Shown piece after piece: positions 37,346 through 49,006 of a DNA stretch of 55,282 bases. A program made the translations under genes and the position numbers. Within the stretch, counting starts at the first letter, position 1, and every line of letters starts with the position of its first letter. Below the pieces are notes generated by a model. The model worked only from the letters and a program-made list of their open reading frames with translations, was not told the origin of the DNA and did no database searches. The DNA is from Tubiluchus corallicola (lineage: Eukaryota > Priapulida > Priapulimorpha > Priapulimorphida > Tubiluchidae): NCBI GenBank assembly GCA_030141605.1, contig JAQGDQ010000413.1, positions 150,001 to 205,282 of the forward strand, in the 5' to 3' direction.

Positions 37346-38887
37346 ATTCCTACACTTCACTTCACGTATTCCTACACTACACTTCACTACACTACACTAC
37401 ACTTCACGTATTCCTACACTACACTTCACTTCACGTATTCCTACACTACACTTCACTTCACGTATTCCTACACTACACTACACTACACTACACTTCACTT
37501 CACGTATTCCTACACTACACTTCACTACACTACACTACACTTCACGTATTCCTACACTACACTTCACTTCACGTATTCCTACACTTCACTTCACTACACT
37601 ACACTACACTTCACGTATTCCTACACTACACTTCACTTCACGCATTCCTACACTTCACTTCACTACACTACACTTCACTTCACGTATTCCTACACTACAC
37701 ATCACTACACTTCACGTATTCCTACACTTCACTTCACGTATTCCTACACTACACTTCACTTCACGTATTCCTACACTTCACTTCACGTATTCCTACACTA
37801 CACTTCACTTCACGTATTCCTACACTTCACTTCACGTATTCCTACACTACACTTCACTACACTACACTACACTTCACGTATTCCTACACTACACTTCACT
37901 TCACGTATTTCTACACTTCACTTCACTACACTACACTTCACTTCACGTATTCCTACACTACACATCACTACACTTCACGTATTCCTACACTTCACTTCAC
38001 GTATTCCTACACTTCACTTCACGTATTCCTACACTACACTTCACTACACTACACTACACTTCACGTATTCCTACACTACACTTCACTTCACGTATTCCTA
38101 CACTTCACTTCACTACACTACACTACACTTCACGTATTCCTACACTTCACTTCACTACACTACACTACACTTCACGTATTCCTACACTACACTTCACTTC
38201 ACGTATTCCTACACTTCACTTCACTACACTACACTACACTTCACGTATTCCTACACTACACTTCACTTCACGTATTCCTACACTTCACTTCACTACACTA
38301 CACTACACTTCACGTATTCCTACACTACACTTCACTTCACGTATTCCTACACTACACTTCACGTATTCCTACACTTCACTTCACTACACTACACTACACT
38401 TCACTTCACGTATTCCTACACTTCACTTCACGTATTCCTACACTTAACTTCACTACACTACACTACACTTCACTTCACGTATTCCTACACTACACTTCAC
38501 TACACTACACTACACTTCACGTATTCCTACACTACACTTCACTTCACGTATTCCTACACTTCACTTCACTACACTACACTACACTTCACTTCACGTATTC
38601 CTAAACTTCACTTCACGTATTCCTACACTTCACTTCACTACACTACACTACACTTCACGTATTCCTACACTTCACTTCACTTCACTACACTTCACTTCAC
38701 GTATTCCTACACTACACTTCACGTATTCCTACACTTCACTTCACTTCACTACACTACACTACACTTCACTTCACGTATTCCTACACTACACTACACTTCA
38801 CATATTCCTACACTTCACGTATTCCTACACTTCACTTCACTACACTACACTACACTACACTTCACGTATTCCTACACTTCACTTCAT
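37346..38887. repeat. 1.5 kb pentamer-lattice array (ACTTC, ACTAC, ACGTATTCCT)
   Basis: Built from the 5-mers ACTTC and ACTAC and the 10-mer ACGTATTCCT, with phrases of roughly 20-70 bp repeated in varied order. All parts I checked stay on a 5-bp register. None of the pentamer junctions creates a stop codon in the plus direction, so a 560-codon frame (37232-38914) stays open. Its product is a Tyr/Thr/His/Leu/Phe/Ser repeat and the frame is best explained by the repeat. Confidence 0.95.
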
Positions 38888-38984
38888 GTTACTTATAATT
38901 ATAAGTATATCTAATTTAAAGTAACTTGGACTGTCATGTGCATATAGTTAGCAGTTAAAATCACTAGATATCATAAGCCGAAAA

Positions 38985-39395
38985 AAATAACCAGTATGTA
39001 CAAATTATTGTTTGAATAACGTAGAGGATGAACTGCATGTAATTACTGAATGTCCACTGTACGTTCATGTGAGAGGGGAATGTTTTGGTATTCTCTCTGA
39101 CTTCTGTTCTAGCTTCCAGCATATGCCTCCTAATGAGACGTTTGTGTTTTTAAATTTGTCACAAGAGGAAGAAGTTATAAATATTAATGCTAAATATCTG
39201 AATGCTCAGACCTGATTGAATAATTGAAATAATTTTAGAGATCTAGGTATGATATTAAAACATTTACATGTATATACGTTGTAGTATTGTATACGTTTAT
39301 CTTTGCTTGAACCACTATTGTATTATTTTGTATTGTGTGGTGAAGTATTATGTTTATAGTCATAGTCATAGTCATATAGTCATAGTCATAGACAT
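38985..39395 (+). mobile_element. LINE C-terminal CCHC fragment and 3' end with (TCATAG)n tail
   Basis: From 38997 the frame encodes CTNYCLNNVEDELHVITECP then LYVHVR. This is a C-x3-C-x8-H-x4-C zinc-knuckle-like segment with the EDExH...C-PLY signature typical of LINE reverse transcriptase C-termini. The frame is intact to TGA at 39213-39215. The 3' untranslated part ends in TTTATAGTCATAGTCATAG-type hexamers at 39352-39393. Upstream domains are absent; the fragment begins just after the pentamer array. Confidence 0.8.
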
Positions 39396-40366
39396 GTATT
39401 TTCTCTAATGTGGCACAAATTTCCATTTTATGAAAAATAACTTTATCCGTGGAGATGGGGCGAGGAAAGACCATTGGTCATCTAGTCACTCACCCCTTAT
39501 AATTTAATATTGATGACTGAAAAAAGAATTGGTGTTCCTTTTTCGTCACTAGTGTAAACAGTTTTTTTGCATTACTATACAATTTATTTATTTATTTATT
39601 TTACTTTATTTCAGACATTTACAGTCCATAGAACAATAAAAATAAGGCACAAATAAAAACACAGAGTTAGTTTACAGAAACAACGTAAGCTCATATGCAG
39701 GAAAGTATTACTTAGAATGGGTAAAAAAATTCTTTGTCACGACTTAAAAACGCTCAATTTAAAAATTGTACCAGTATTGTATAACTTATTGTATTGTATA
39801 AGTTGTTAATAACAGTATTCTGATTCAAAGACAGCCTACTTTTGAGAGTAATCGCAGCTTTCTTACGTATGCTGGAAAAACTTGGTACATTGTAGCTAAC
39901 ATACATTTGGCTTCCACTACAGCGACTAGGAAGATTAAAGAAACCACTAATGGCTTTATTATAACTAATACGCATTTTTTTTCAAGATTTCCTTTGTCGT
40001 GATTAAACCAGAGACTATTGCAATAAAACTGCGTACAAAATGCTACAAAAAATCTTCTCTAAACAGCTTCCCATTTTTCTATTCAGTGGTTCAATAAACA
40101 TCTACAAATAGGTACGTACATACACAAGCTTACGTTCTTATATCCATGACATGTAGTCTATGTGAAATTAATAATTTATAATATAAATATCAAAAGTTTG
40201 TTAGATAGAAATGATACAAGGGAATCTGTTATTGAAGTTTTGAAGGTGAATTTGGCTAAAAAGATAAAAACGTGAAATAATCGGATTAAGACGGATTTGA
40301 ACCAGGGACGTCTAATGGGTCGATTATATATAATTGCTTATAATTACAGCATGATTTTTGATATTG
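39396..40366. other. AT-rich DNA, one isolated B-box-like sequence
   Basis: No gene recognised. The minus strand at about 40298-40312 reads GGTTCAAATCC, a good polymerase III B box, but I find no A box at the right spacing, so this is at most a SINE scrap. Confidence 0.35.
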
Positions 40367-40658
40367 TATAGGTTTTACACGTCAAATGTAGACACGGGAA
40401 AGCTCAAATGTGACTTAGGTAAGTCAAATGTAAAAATAGGACATTTGACTTGACACGTGTCTACATTTGACTTACCAAAAACGCTTAAGATTTCTTGAAA
40501 ACCATTGTTAACACATTTGAACTACCCAAGTCTACATTTGAGTTACCAAGACACATTTGAAGTACCTAAGTCTACATTTGAGTTACCAAGACACATTTGA
40601 ATTACCTAAATCTACATTTGAGTTAACGCAGGTCTACATTTGATATGTAAAACCTATA
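40367..40658. mobile_element. MITE-like element with 27-bp terminal inverted repeats
   Basis: TATAGGTTTTACA at 40367 begins a 27-bp sequence matched in inverted orientation at 40632-40658 with two mismatches. The interior is made of repeats and inverted repeats of CTACATTTGAGTTACC and ACACATTTGA, so most of the element can fold on itself. No coding sequence. TA may be the target duplication, but the flanks are too AT-rich to be sure. Confidence 0.7.
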
Positions 40659-41099
40659 TAATATAGGATTAGCAGGCAAATAGGCATATAATGTTAAAAA
40701 CAGAAAATCCTACTTAGAAGATGACGTCATGCATTTGAATGAAATTCACGAAGAGAAACAACAGTTTTTCAATCATTTCAACAACTTAATAAATCAACAG
40801 AATGACTTTAATCAAACTTTGTTTTTGCTTTCGTCTGTGTGTGTGGTCATCAATGAACGATTACGTCGGCTTGTTTGATGAAGTTTTACATAAAACATAC
40901 TAATTAAATCAACATCACGTTGTGTTTTAATTAGCCGTAAATTATGATTTCCTGACAGTACCATTGCCACACACACATATCATTATAATACTAATAATCA
41001 ATATGTGCAAACAGCGAAAAGTATCTATATCTTGTTGTATATAATGAGAAAATGCCTATCCAAAATTGTTGTTGGCATGCTTCTGTCTCGGAAGACAAT
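40659..41099. other. AT-rich DNA, nothing recognised
   Basis: A TGACGTCA palindrome lies at 40722-40729. No gene recognised. Confidence 0.45.
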
Positions 41100-41493
41100 G
41101 GAGTGTGCGCTAAGAGAGTCAGTTATTGATCACATTGATGGAGCTGCAGCGTCGACTGTGGCTGAGCAGTCCGATCCTTGAACGTCTCCAGGGTGCACGC
41201 CTGGGCAAGGTGTATGGAGATTCTGAGTTGCCCAGACCGCAGGAACCCCCTCTCTTCCTCCCTGGTGTAGTCCAAAGAAAAGCGGAGCAATACGTTTGGC
41301 ACCAGGTTGGCTGCAGGAGCTGCCGGAGTCAGTGAGCATGCTGCACTGGTCCGCCTTCGGGGCTCCACTCCTAATTTGGAGGTTTACTCCTCTACACATG
41401 GCCGTTGGGTCACTTGACTTCCTCCGCCCTCTAGCCGTTGGCTGCTTGTGCACCTCCTCCGCCTAGTGTCGAGATACAGTGTAGGCATCCCTC
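41100..41493 (-). other. GC-rich segment immediately 3' of the 5S-like sequence
   Basis: This segment is clearly more GC-rich than its surroundings and abuts the 3' end of the minus-strand 5S-like sequence. Three overlapping frames (41123-41368 minus, 41130-41453 minus, 41126-41335 plus) stay open, as expected when AT-rich stops are rare. One minus frame ends LETFKDRTAQPQSTLQLHQC, which is vaguely LINE-like. It could be the body of a 5S-headed retroelement, a piece of another element or 5S spacer; I cannot decide. Confidence 0.4.
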
Positions 41494-41614
41494 AAGTCTA
41501 AAGCACCTGGTATTCCTAGGCGGTCACCCATCCAAGTACTAACCAGGCTCTACGTAGCTTAACTACGGTGATCAGACGAGAACCGGTGTTTTGAGCGTGA
41601 TATGACCGTAGTTC
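41494..41614 (-). rRNA. 5S rRNA-like gene or 5S-derived retroelement head
   Basis: 121 nt, the usual 5S length. On the minus strand it reads GGTCATATCACGCTCAAAAC, ACCGGTTCTCGTCTGATCAC, GAGCCTGGTTAGTACTTGGA, TGGGTGACCGCC and ACCAGGTGCTTTAGACTT in 5S order. The C-box region of the internal promoter is intact. The 5' end (GAACTACGG) no longer pairs well with the 3' end (TTTAGACTT), and helix positions around TAGTTAAGCTACG deviate. This suggests either a diverged or pseudogenic 5S copy or the head of a SINE3-type element. It is single, not in a 5S tandem array. Confidence 0.8.
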
Positions 41615-42950
41615 CTATCCAAAATATATACAGATCAACATGCAATCTTTCAATTTTCATTTTAAAGTCTTTCACGTGTCTATATGTTTTGGTGCAAAAC
41701 GCATTGAAACTACATTTCCTGGACGTTTAAAATTCTGAGGATGTATTGGCGTGGTTAGTTCTACAATCTGGGTACACCTTACACCTTTCATTACACCAGA
41801 TAATTTGTGTTTTTGATATACAGTATCACAAGATTAATAGCATAATGCCTACGATAATGTCTAAATTTTGCAAAGTTTTCTTTCTGTCTGGTTAACCAAA
41901 CTGTGTAGTTAGCTGCCTGCAAATTATTGAAAAATTGAAATTTTCAATCTGGGTACAGGCTTGCATACAGCTGTTGGCTGTTTATGAAATTTCAATGCGG
42001 GGTTCGTTTTTAATTTTCTCTCAACTAGGTTATGCCTGTTAGTTATAAGATTGATCTAATGTATTAATATGCACTAATCTAATCATTATATGCATACAAA
42101 TCTATTTTAGTGAAATAAACATCTTTAATGCAATGACAAAGGAGCTTGCTCATTTTTTTTTTGTTTTGCCCTTTGTGCAGGACTTTCTTATTAGCTCAAT
42201 AGCTAAAAACGGTAGTTGCAGCTCTAAGAACTTTCGGTACTTAGACTGGCGCCGCGCCTGAATGGCAGCGAAAGTTTAACGTGAACTACAGTTGATTTAA
42301 CAGGTATCGATATTAACTCCTAGTTTTACACAGTCATTTCTGATATAAATTTTAGCGGTTAGGAGTTAAAAAACGGAAATTTATGACAATTTTCAAAAGA
42401 TTAAATCAAAGCTTCCAGTTTTCTACACAGCTGACTTGTACCACATTACCTATCGCTGACATAATTTATGTTGACAACATGATTTCGGTGGATTACAAAC
42501 CGTAAAAAAATTAATGACCCGCGGACATATAAAAACGTCTGTACTTCTATGTTACCCAGAATGTTCGCTCGTTTGTTCGACAAGAGATTATCCTCGTTTG
42601 TTGGTGATCACAATGAAAATTTTAACCCTAATCGCAGGTTTGGACAAAGTGATCAAGGTAGATAGGGTTTGACGCTGATCAGATGCGGCATCAAGGTAGT
42701 CATGGTACCTGCAGGTTTGCAAACATCGGCATGTACGTTGCTGGCTTATACAGTTCACTAAAAGCATGAAAAAACACGAATATTGCCATCACCATCATCA
42801 TCATCTACACAAGTTTTTGTTTTTTTTTTCCTGCCGTCACTAATATTAACCAGATATGAAATACCATCACACCGGTACGACAACATACACACTAATTCAG
42901 AATTTATATATCCACGGCCATATTAATTAAATCATAGTTTTTTCATTTTT
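41615..42950. other. AT-rich DNA, nothing recognised
   Basis: No gene or element recognised. Confidence 0.45.
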
Positions 42951-42954
42951 TGTG

Positions 42955-43165
42955 CATAGTTGTAAATATGTTTGATTTTATTCGTCGTTACTTTCCATTA
43001 CTGCACAGTAGTTTAGATTGCACTGACGCATTTGCCTTTAGCAGTGTAAGTTTTTATTAACTAACACTGATTGATCATCTCTGTAAAGTTTTCATCAGTG
43101 ATTATCGGTGTATTTTAATGGCAAATAAAGATTATTACATATATATATGTTATGCAGTATTACAG
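42955..43165 (+). mobile_element. LINE-like 3' end, family with AAATAAAGATTATTA tail, copy 2
   Basis: GCACAGTAGTTTAGATTGCA at 43003, ACGCATTTGCCTTTA and the terminal AAATAAAGATTATTA (43123-43137) match 23889-24022 in order, with an indel between. It is followed by a TATA tract as in copy 1. No coding part is recognised upstream. Confidence 0.65.
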
Positions 43166-43435
43166 TATAACTATTAGTATTACAAAAGCACGCTTTGCAG
43201 TGTAGGTGTTGCCATCTACCCAAACTCATTACTCAACAAAAGTGGAGAGTGCACCTTTAAGAAGAGTGATTCTACTATTCATTTCCTATTTAGATCTTTT
43301 CTGAAAGTCTGTGGATTACCAACTTTCTCTACAGATTATGTATCTTTCGTTGCTAGATCCCATGTGCTTGTTGTACTAGGATAGGTGGAACTGATTGACT
43401 GTGTACTACTAGGGTAAGAATTCAGGCCTGGTCTG

Positions 43436-43520
43436 CCTGGTTCTGCCAATAGGTGGAATGATAGAGCCATTCCGTATGAGCAGGAAATTCTGAGTTCGAA
43501 TCCTGGTTTAGTCCACAATT
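43436..43520 (+). pseudogene. tRNA-like sequence (probable SINE fragment)
   Basis: GAGTTCGAATCCTGG at about 43492-43506 fits a T-arm/B box. About 60 nt upstream, TCTGCCAATAGGTGG is a poor A box. The T-stem and acceptor stem do not pair properly, so this is not a functional tRNA gene. No A-rich or LINE-type tail is obvious. Confidence 0.4.
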
Positions 43521-43879
43521 TATCAATGCCTCGTTCTTCATTTATTCAGCGACCAGTCCAATTGTTGTAAACGTGATATTTAATGTTTTCCTCAACGTGC
43601 ATTTCAGATTTAGTCTGGTGGTACTAACATCTTTTGCTCTTTCATCTGCGTAAGTTCTGAATTGTCCAGCAGTAAACTTTTCAGTAACACCTGGGCCAAA
43701 AACAACTTTTCACAGGGGAGTTTTCTGTGCCTCAAATTGTATGTCTTATTCATAAAAATAATCAATTTTTTATGTTTTTGACCTGGTTAGACACAAAATT
43801 TGTTCTTAAGACGTCATCAGCAGATGAGATGGGTATTTGATTTCTCAGTCTGCCTTGTAGTTGCAATTTTGTATTTTTG

Positions 43880-44090
43880 TAGTTGCTAGTTGTATTTTTC
43901 CGTATAAGCGCATTAATTAATTATATTAGTAACAATTCTGAGAGGGTGGCTGACCTCGATAACTTATAGTTCTTTCACCACTAATCAATAATCACTATTG
44001 CACTTTGTAATATTATTGTATGTTGTACAGATTTATAAATCACTTAGTTATGTATTTTGCTATTTTAAAAATGGTGATAAACTAATAAAC

Positions 44091-44095
<5 letters not shown>
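43880..44095 (+). mobile_element. Probable LINE 3' end joined to an (ACTT)n array
   Basis: TTGTAATATTATTGTATGTT then ATTTTAAAAATGGTGATAAA, CTAATAAACTTACTTGCTTA resembles the terminal untranslated region of CR1/L2-like elements that end in short tetramer repeats. No coding remnant is seen, so confidence is moderate. Confidence 0.45.
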
Positions 44096-44446
<351 letters not shown>

Positions 44447-45435
44447 CGCAATATGAAACAAATTAGTGCAAAATTGCACGATATTGTTATAAACGCAATA
44501 TTATCATTTAATACGACGAATGTTTGTTCAATATTTATTACTGATACATAGAGTAATTCATCCTGGTTGATTAGTCTTTGATAAAACTTAAATTGTTCAC
44601 CAAAACCAAGGTTACGATCAATAATTTAGAAATGATTTATTAAATTTTGTGTGCGGACGTGCACGCATCACACGGTGCATGGCCGCCATTTTTCACACAG
44701 TATTCATGCGCGTGTGATGTAATTATGGTGTGTCAGAAATGTGGCGCCTTGGCATAAGCATGTAATTAAGTAATTATGAAGATTTGGAAATACAGCGTAT
44801 AATTATCTAGACTAAACCCACGTGTCTTTACTTTCTAGTGCATCTGAATTTACATAATCATGTAGGATTGGGAATAACTCATAATTTTGCCACAGAGCTG
44901 CGGGCATTTTGTAAAGATTAGTCTATATGGGTTTACTCTACGTAATAAAAGGTATACCGTTCTTTGCAAAAAGTAGAGTGCTATGAAAAATTTCCTACTA
45001 ATTCGCGAAAAAAACAAAAGAATTAGCTTTTATGATATTTCCTATTTCCTCTTTGCTGTCGTTAGGTGTCAGCACATTATGCGCATTAGTGTGCCATCTG
45101 TCAAAGGATTTAAGAAACTAACTGAAGGCTAACGTGTTTTAAACAAGAACATTGTTCAACTACATACAGGGCAATGTTTATATCCCGTCCAAAAAACGAT
45201 AAATTTCGTTAACTCGAATCGCAGACAATGTTGCAACGGAAAATAGACAGATTACGTTTTGACATTTTTCTGACGCTACATATTAATTTGTATTATATTA
45301 ATAATTTTTGCTGTATGGTACTCATGTATTATAACAAATGGTCATCATATGGCCATTACGTCTATTGCAGACACTTGGTAGGCAGAACTGTAAAATAAAA
45401 GAAATCTGCCCTCAAGACAGGTAAACACAGCAGTA
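44447..45435. other. AT-rich DNA, nothing recognised
   Basis: No gene or element recognised. Confidence 0.45.
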
Positions 45436-45822
<387 letters not shown>

Positions 45823-46534
45823 TTGTAATCCAGCAAAAAACTAGACACTACTATGCAAAATAACAAAATAAAATTCTAATAATCTAAATTCGACATGTCT
45901 TGTGTTGCCTCACTGACAACATGAGGAACGTGGTGACGTAATCGCATCGTAATGGCACGAGCCGTGTGGCGTCATCTGTCTTCAGGCTAAGATTTTTGTA
46001 TTTACTTCGTTTACTTGAATGAATGTACTTGCCTAGGTCACTCTATAACATTGCAAGAAATAAAAAAATCTTTACCATACCACAATAGCATTCCTAACTT
46101 TCCAGGTTTTATTCATAAAAGATCTCAGTCTCCCAGCTAAATGAAATAATTTCTATTTTCTTCTGCCCATCTCGTGAAGAAGCTGAACTCGCTGAGAGTT
46201 CTTCAGCGTCTCTGTCATGAATGCCCACCCTCATTGTAATTCTATCGGCGACTGAAGGTATTAGAGCCACAAAACACTTAGAGACAGAAAGAGGCGAAGA
46301 TTCCTGGCTTATATGACATGTCTCTGGTTTGACATGTGTATTGCATTGAGACAGACTGTTGGATCACTGCTGCACATGTTTTAACGAATTTTTAACACAG
46401 CGCGAGTTAGAACGGTGAAAATGAGAGAACATAATGGAAAAAAGAGATTACCGAAAATGTAAAATAAAAAAGTCTGACCTGAACAGAAATATGCTCAGCG
46501 GTTGTCTGTTAAAAGCACCCAGTTCAGCTCTTAA
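45823..46534. other. Unique DNA, nothing recognised
   Basis: No gene or element recognised. Confidence 0.45.
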
Positions 46535-47215
46535 TTAATTTATCTAAACTGTTAGTTCCGTCACTTAAAGGAAGACAGGATGACCTTTCATATACTACCC
46601 CATTTCCAAGTCCGATAACAAGTATACATTTTAACACAATTAACAATGCAAAAGTGTTTCTGATGATTAAATAATAGATTAAAAATTTAATTAACGGCGG
46701 GCGAGCCCAACTACTGATGACGTCACAAAGTAACATAATTTTCAACAGCAAAAATATTCCGTGAGCGTGTTGCACGTGTTTGTGAAAGCGAAAATTCAAG
46801 TACAGTGTTACTGTAAGATATTCAGTACGTTGTATTAAAACAAGGCAAGTTTTAAGATATAAATACAAATTTAAAATTTACCGTTGTGCTCACGCATGAG
46901 CTGTTGAACGTGTGCAGATCGTCACAAGCTAACACATCTGAACTGAGAAGTACAGCACCTATTTTTTATGCTGTGCATTTCTGAAATGCAGGCGCTAGTG
47001 CACGTCTAACTAGCGAATGGCAAAATGCATGTAACAGCGAAGAAATAGTGGCGCGAACGTGAAATTGTGTTTGTGTGGTAACAATTCTTTCACGTAAGTC
47101 ATTTTTGAAAAAAAAAGTATGTTTCCTTTCAATATTTTAAAGACTAAATTGTTTTGACCTACTGTTTAAAATGTGACCCGGTTTTGCTTTAACATCACTA
47201 AAACTAAATGCGATT
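46535..47215 (-). repeat. Unclassified dispersed repeat, copy 2 (inverted)
   Basis: Reverse-complement match of 190-870, diverged. A minus frame of 114 codons (46524-46868) is open here and includes SWARPPLIKFLIYYLII. The corresponding stretch in copy 1 keeps part of this sequence but has stops, so I do not treat it as a gene. Contains a TGACGTCA palindrome at 46718-46725 that is TGATGTCA in copy 1. Confidence 0.75.
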
Positions 47216-47890
47216 AGAAAAGAGATAAAAGTGATTACTGGGCAGAGATTTGTGAGCTATTATGGGTTATACGAAACCGAAAGACTGAATATTAGTGCGT
47301 TGAACAAAGACTTTACGGACTACATGTACATAAAATTGTCATTATTGAATACATCTTCATTTTTAACAATGAGATTATATTGAATTTTGCCTATTTCCAG
47401 AATTTTAAATTTGAAAAACTAAATAATTGCAGAAAACTGTTGGACATATCCCAGCAACTTCAAATTTTTATAGACAAGCTACGTAGCATACATAGTCTGA
47501 ACTATATTAACATCTCATTAGTACTATACCAGGTAAGTGTGAAACACAAAAAACATCGTTTACGGCAAATCAATTACAGCTGCCCTATTTTAGAACATGG
47601 GTAGCGACTTGTACGACTGTCAAACTTATTAATGTAAGTTGACAAGGAATTAGACGAACAATAGTTTAAAATAGATTTCTATATAGTCCGTGTCAAATAT
47701 AACATCAACTGAAATCAGTTTTACCTACTGCATGGTGATTTAAGTGCAAGCGACTCGTCTGTCTGTGGTAGGGTTACCCAGGGATCTCTACAATATATAT
47801 ATATAAATTCTTTATTTGTCATTAAAATGGTTCACTCATTATAATAAAATTGAGTAAGCCTCAGCGTAATGTTAAAATAACAACACTATA
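47216..47890. other. AT-rich DNA, nothing recognised
   Basis: A 74-codon frame at 47380-47604 shows no recognisable family. Confidence 0.4.
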
Positions 47891-47895
47891 ACTAA

Positions 47896-48343
47896 AGATT
47901 ATAGTTATAGTTATAGTTATAGTCATAGTCATAGTCATAGTCATAGTCATAGTCATAGTCATAGTCATAGTCATAGTCATAGTCATAGTCATAGTCATAG
48001 TCATAGTCATAGTCATTGTCATTGTCATTGTCATTGTCATAGTCATAGTCATAGTCATAGTCATAGTCATAGTCATAGTCATTGTCATTGTCATTGTCAT
48101 TGTCATTGTCATTGTCATTGTCATTGTCATTGTCATTGTCATTGTCATAGTCATAGTCATAGTCATAGTCATAGTCATAGTCATAGTCATAGTCATAGTC
48201 ATAGTCATAGTCATAGTCATTGTCATTGTCATTGTCATAGTCATAGTCATAGTCATAGTCATAGTCATAGTCATAGTTATAGTTATAGTTATAGTTATAG
48301 TTATAGTTATAGTTATAGTTATAGTTATAGTTATAGTTATAGA
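47896..48343. repeat. Hexamer array of TTATAG, TCATAG and TCATTG blocks
   Basis: About 74 hexamers in homogeneous blocks: TTATAG at both ends, with TCATAG and TCATTG blocks alternating inside. The minus Met-Thr frame is a repeat translation. The TCATAG unit is the same as the 3' tail of the LINE at 39.35 kb. Confidence 0.96.
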
Positions 48344-48480
48344 GGTCCTTGGGTTACCGTAATATATAAACTTTTTAAGCCAATTTGTATAAAGTATTAA
48401 AGTTTTAGTGAAAGTAGTTTATTATTTATGTGAAGCTTATTTGTTTGTTTGTTTTACGTTTTTATCTACTGGCTATTTTC
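48344..48480. other. Short AT-rich spacer
   Basis: Nothing recognised. Confidence 0.5.
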
Positions 48481-49006
48481 ACATTCATTCATGCATTCAT
48501 TTAGTCTTTCATTTGCTCATTCACTCACTCGCTCGTTTATTCACTAATTAATTAATTATTTAGTTAGTTAAGAATTAAGAATTAATTAATTAATTAATTA
48601 ATTCTTTCATTCGTTTATTTATTCATTTGTTCGTTCATTCATTTGTTCGTCTATTCATTCATCCCTTCATTCATTCATCCGTTCAGTCATTCACTCATTT
48701 GTTCATTTCTTTGTTCATTTCTTTGTTCATTCATTCGTTCTTTCATTGATTGATTGATTAATTGATTGATTGATTTAATCATTAATTAATTCTTTCATTC
48801 ATTCATTCGTTAATTTGCCATTTGTTCGTTCATTCATTCGTTCGTCCATACATTCATCCGTTCATTCATTCACTCATTCGTTCATTTCTTCGTTCATTCT
48901 ATCGTTCTTTCATTGATTGATTGATTGATTGATTGATTTAATCATTAATTAATTCATTCATTCATTCAATTACTCATTCATTCTCTTCCTTATTCGTTCG
49001 TTTCTG
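48481..49006. repeat. Degenerate (ATTC/GATT/ATTA)n tetramer region
   Basis: Mixed tetramers with patches of GATT and ATTA. Two larger phrases (48500-48780 and 48785-48960) are similar to each other, suggesting an older duplication of about 180 bp. Confidence 0.8.

Noticed and set aside
37232-38914. 560-codon open reading frame
   Set aside because: Apart from a short lead-in and end, it lies wholly within the pentamer array, whose units cannot form a plus-strand stop. Openness is therefore expected without selection.
40298-40312. tRNA gene or complete SINE from an isolated B box
   Set aside because: No A box at the proper distance and no tRNA-like fold.
41123-41453. Protein-coding gene beside the 5S-like sequence
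   Set aside because: Three overlapping frames on both strands are open because the segment is GC-rich; none shows a clear family signature.
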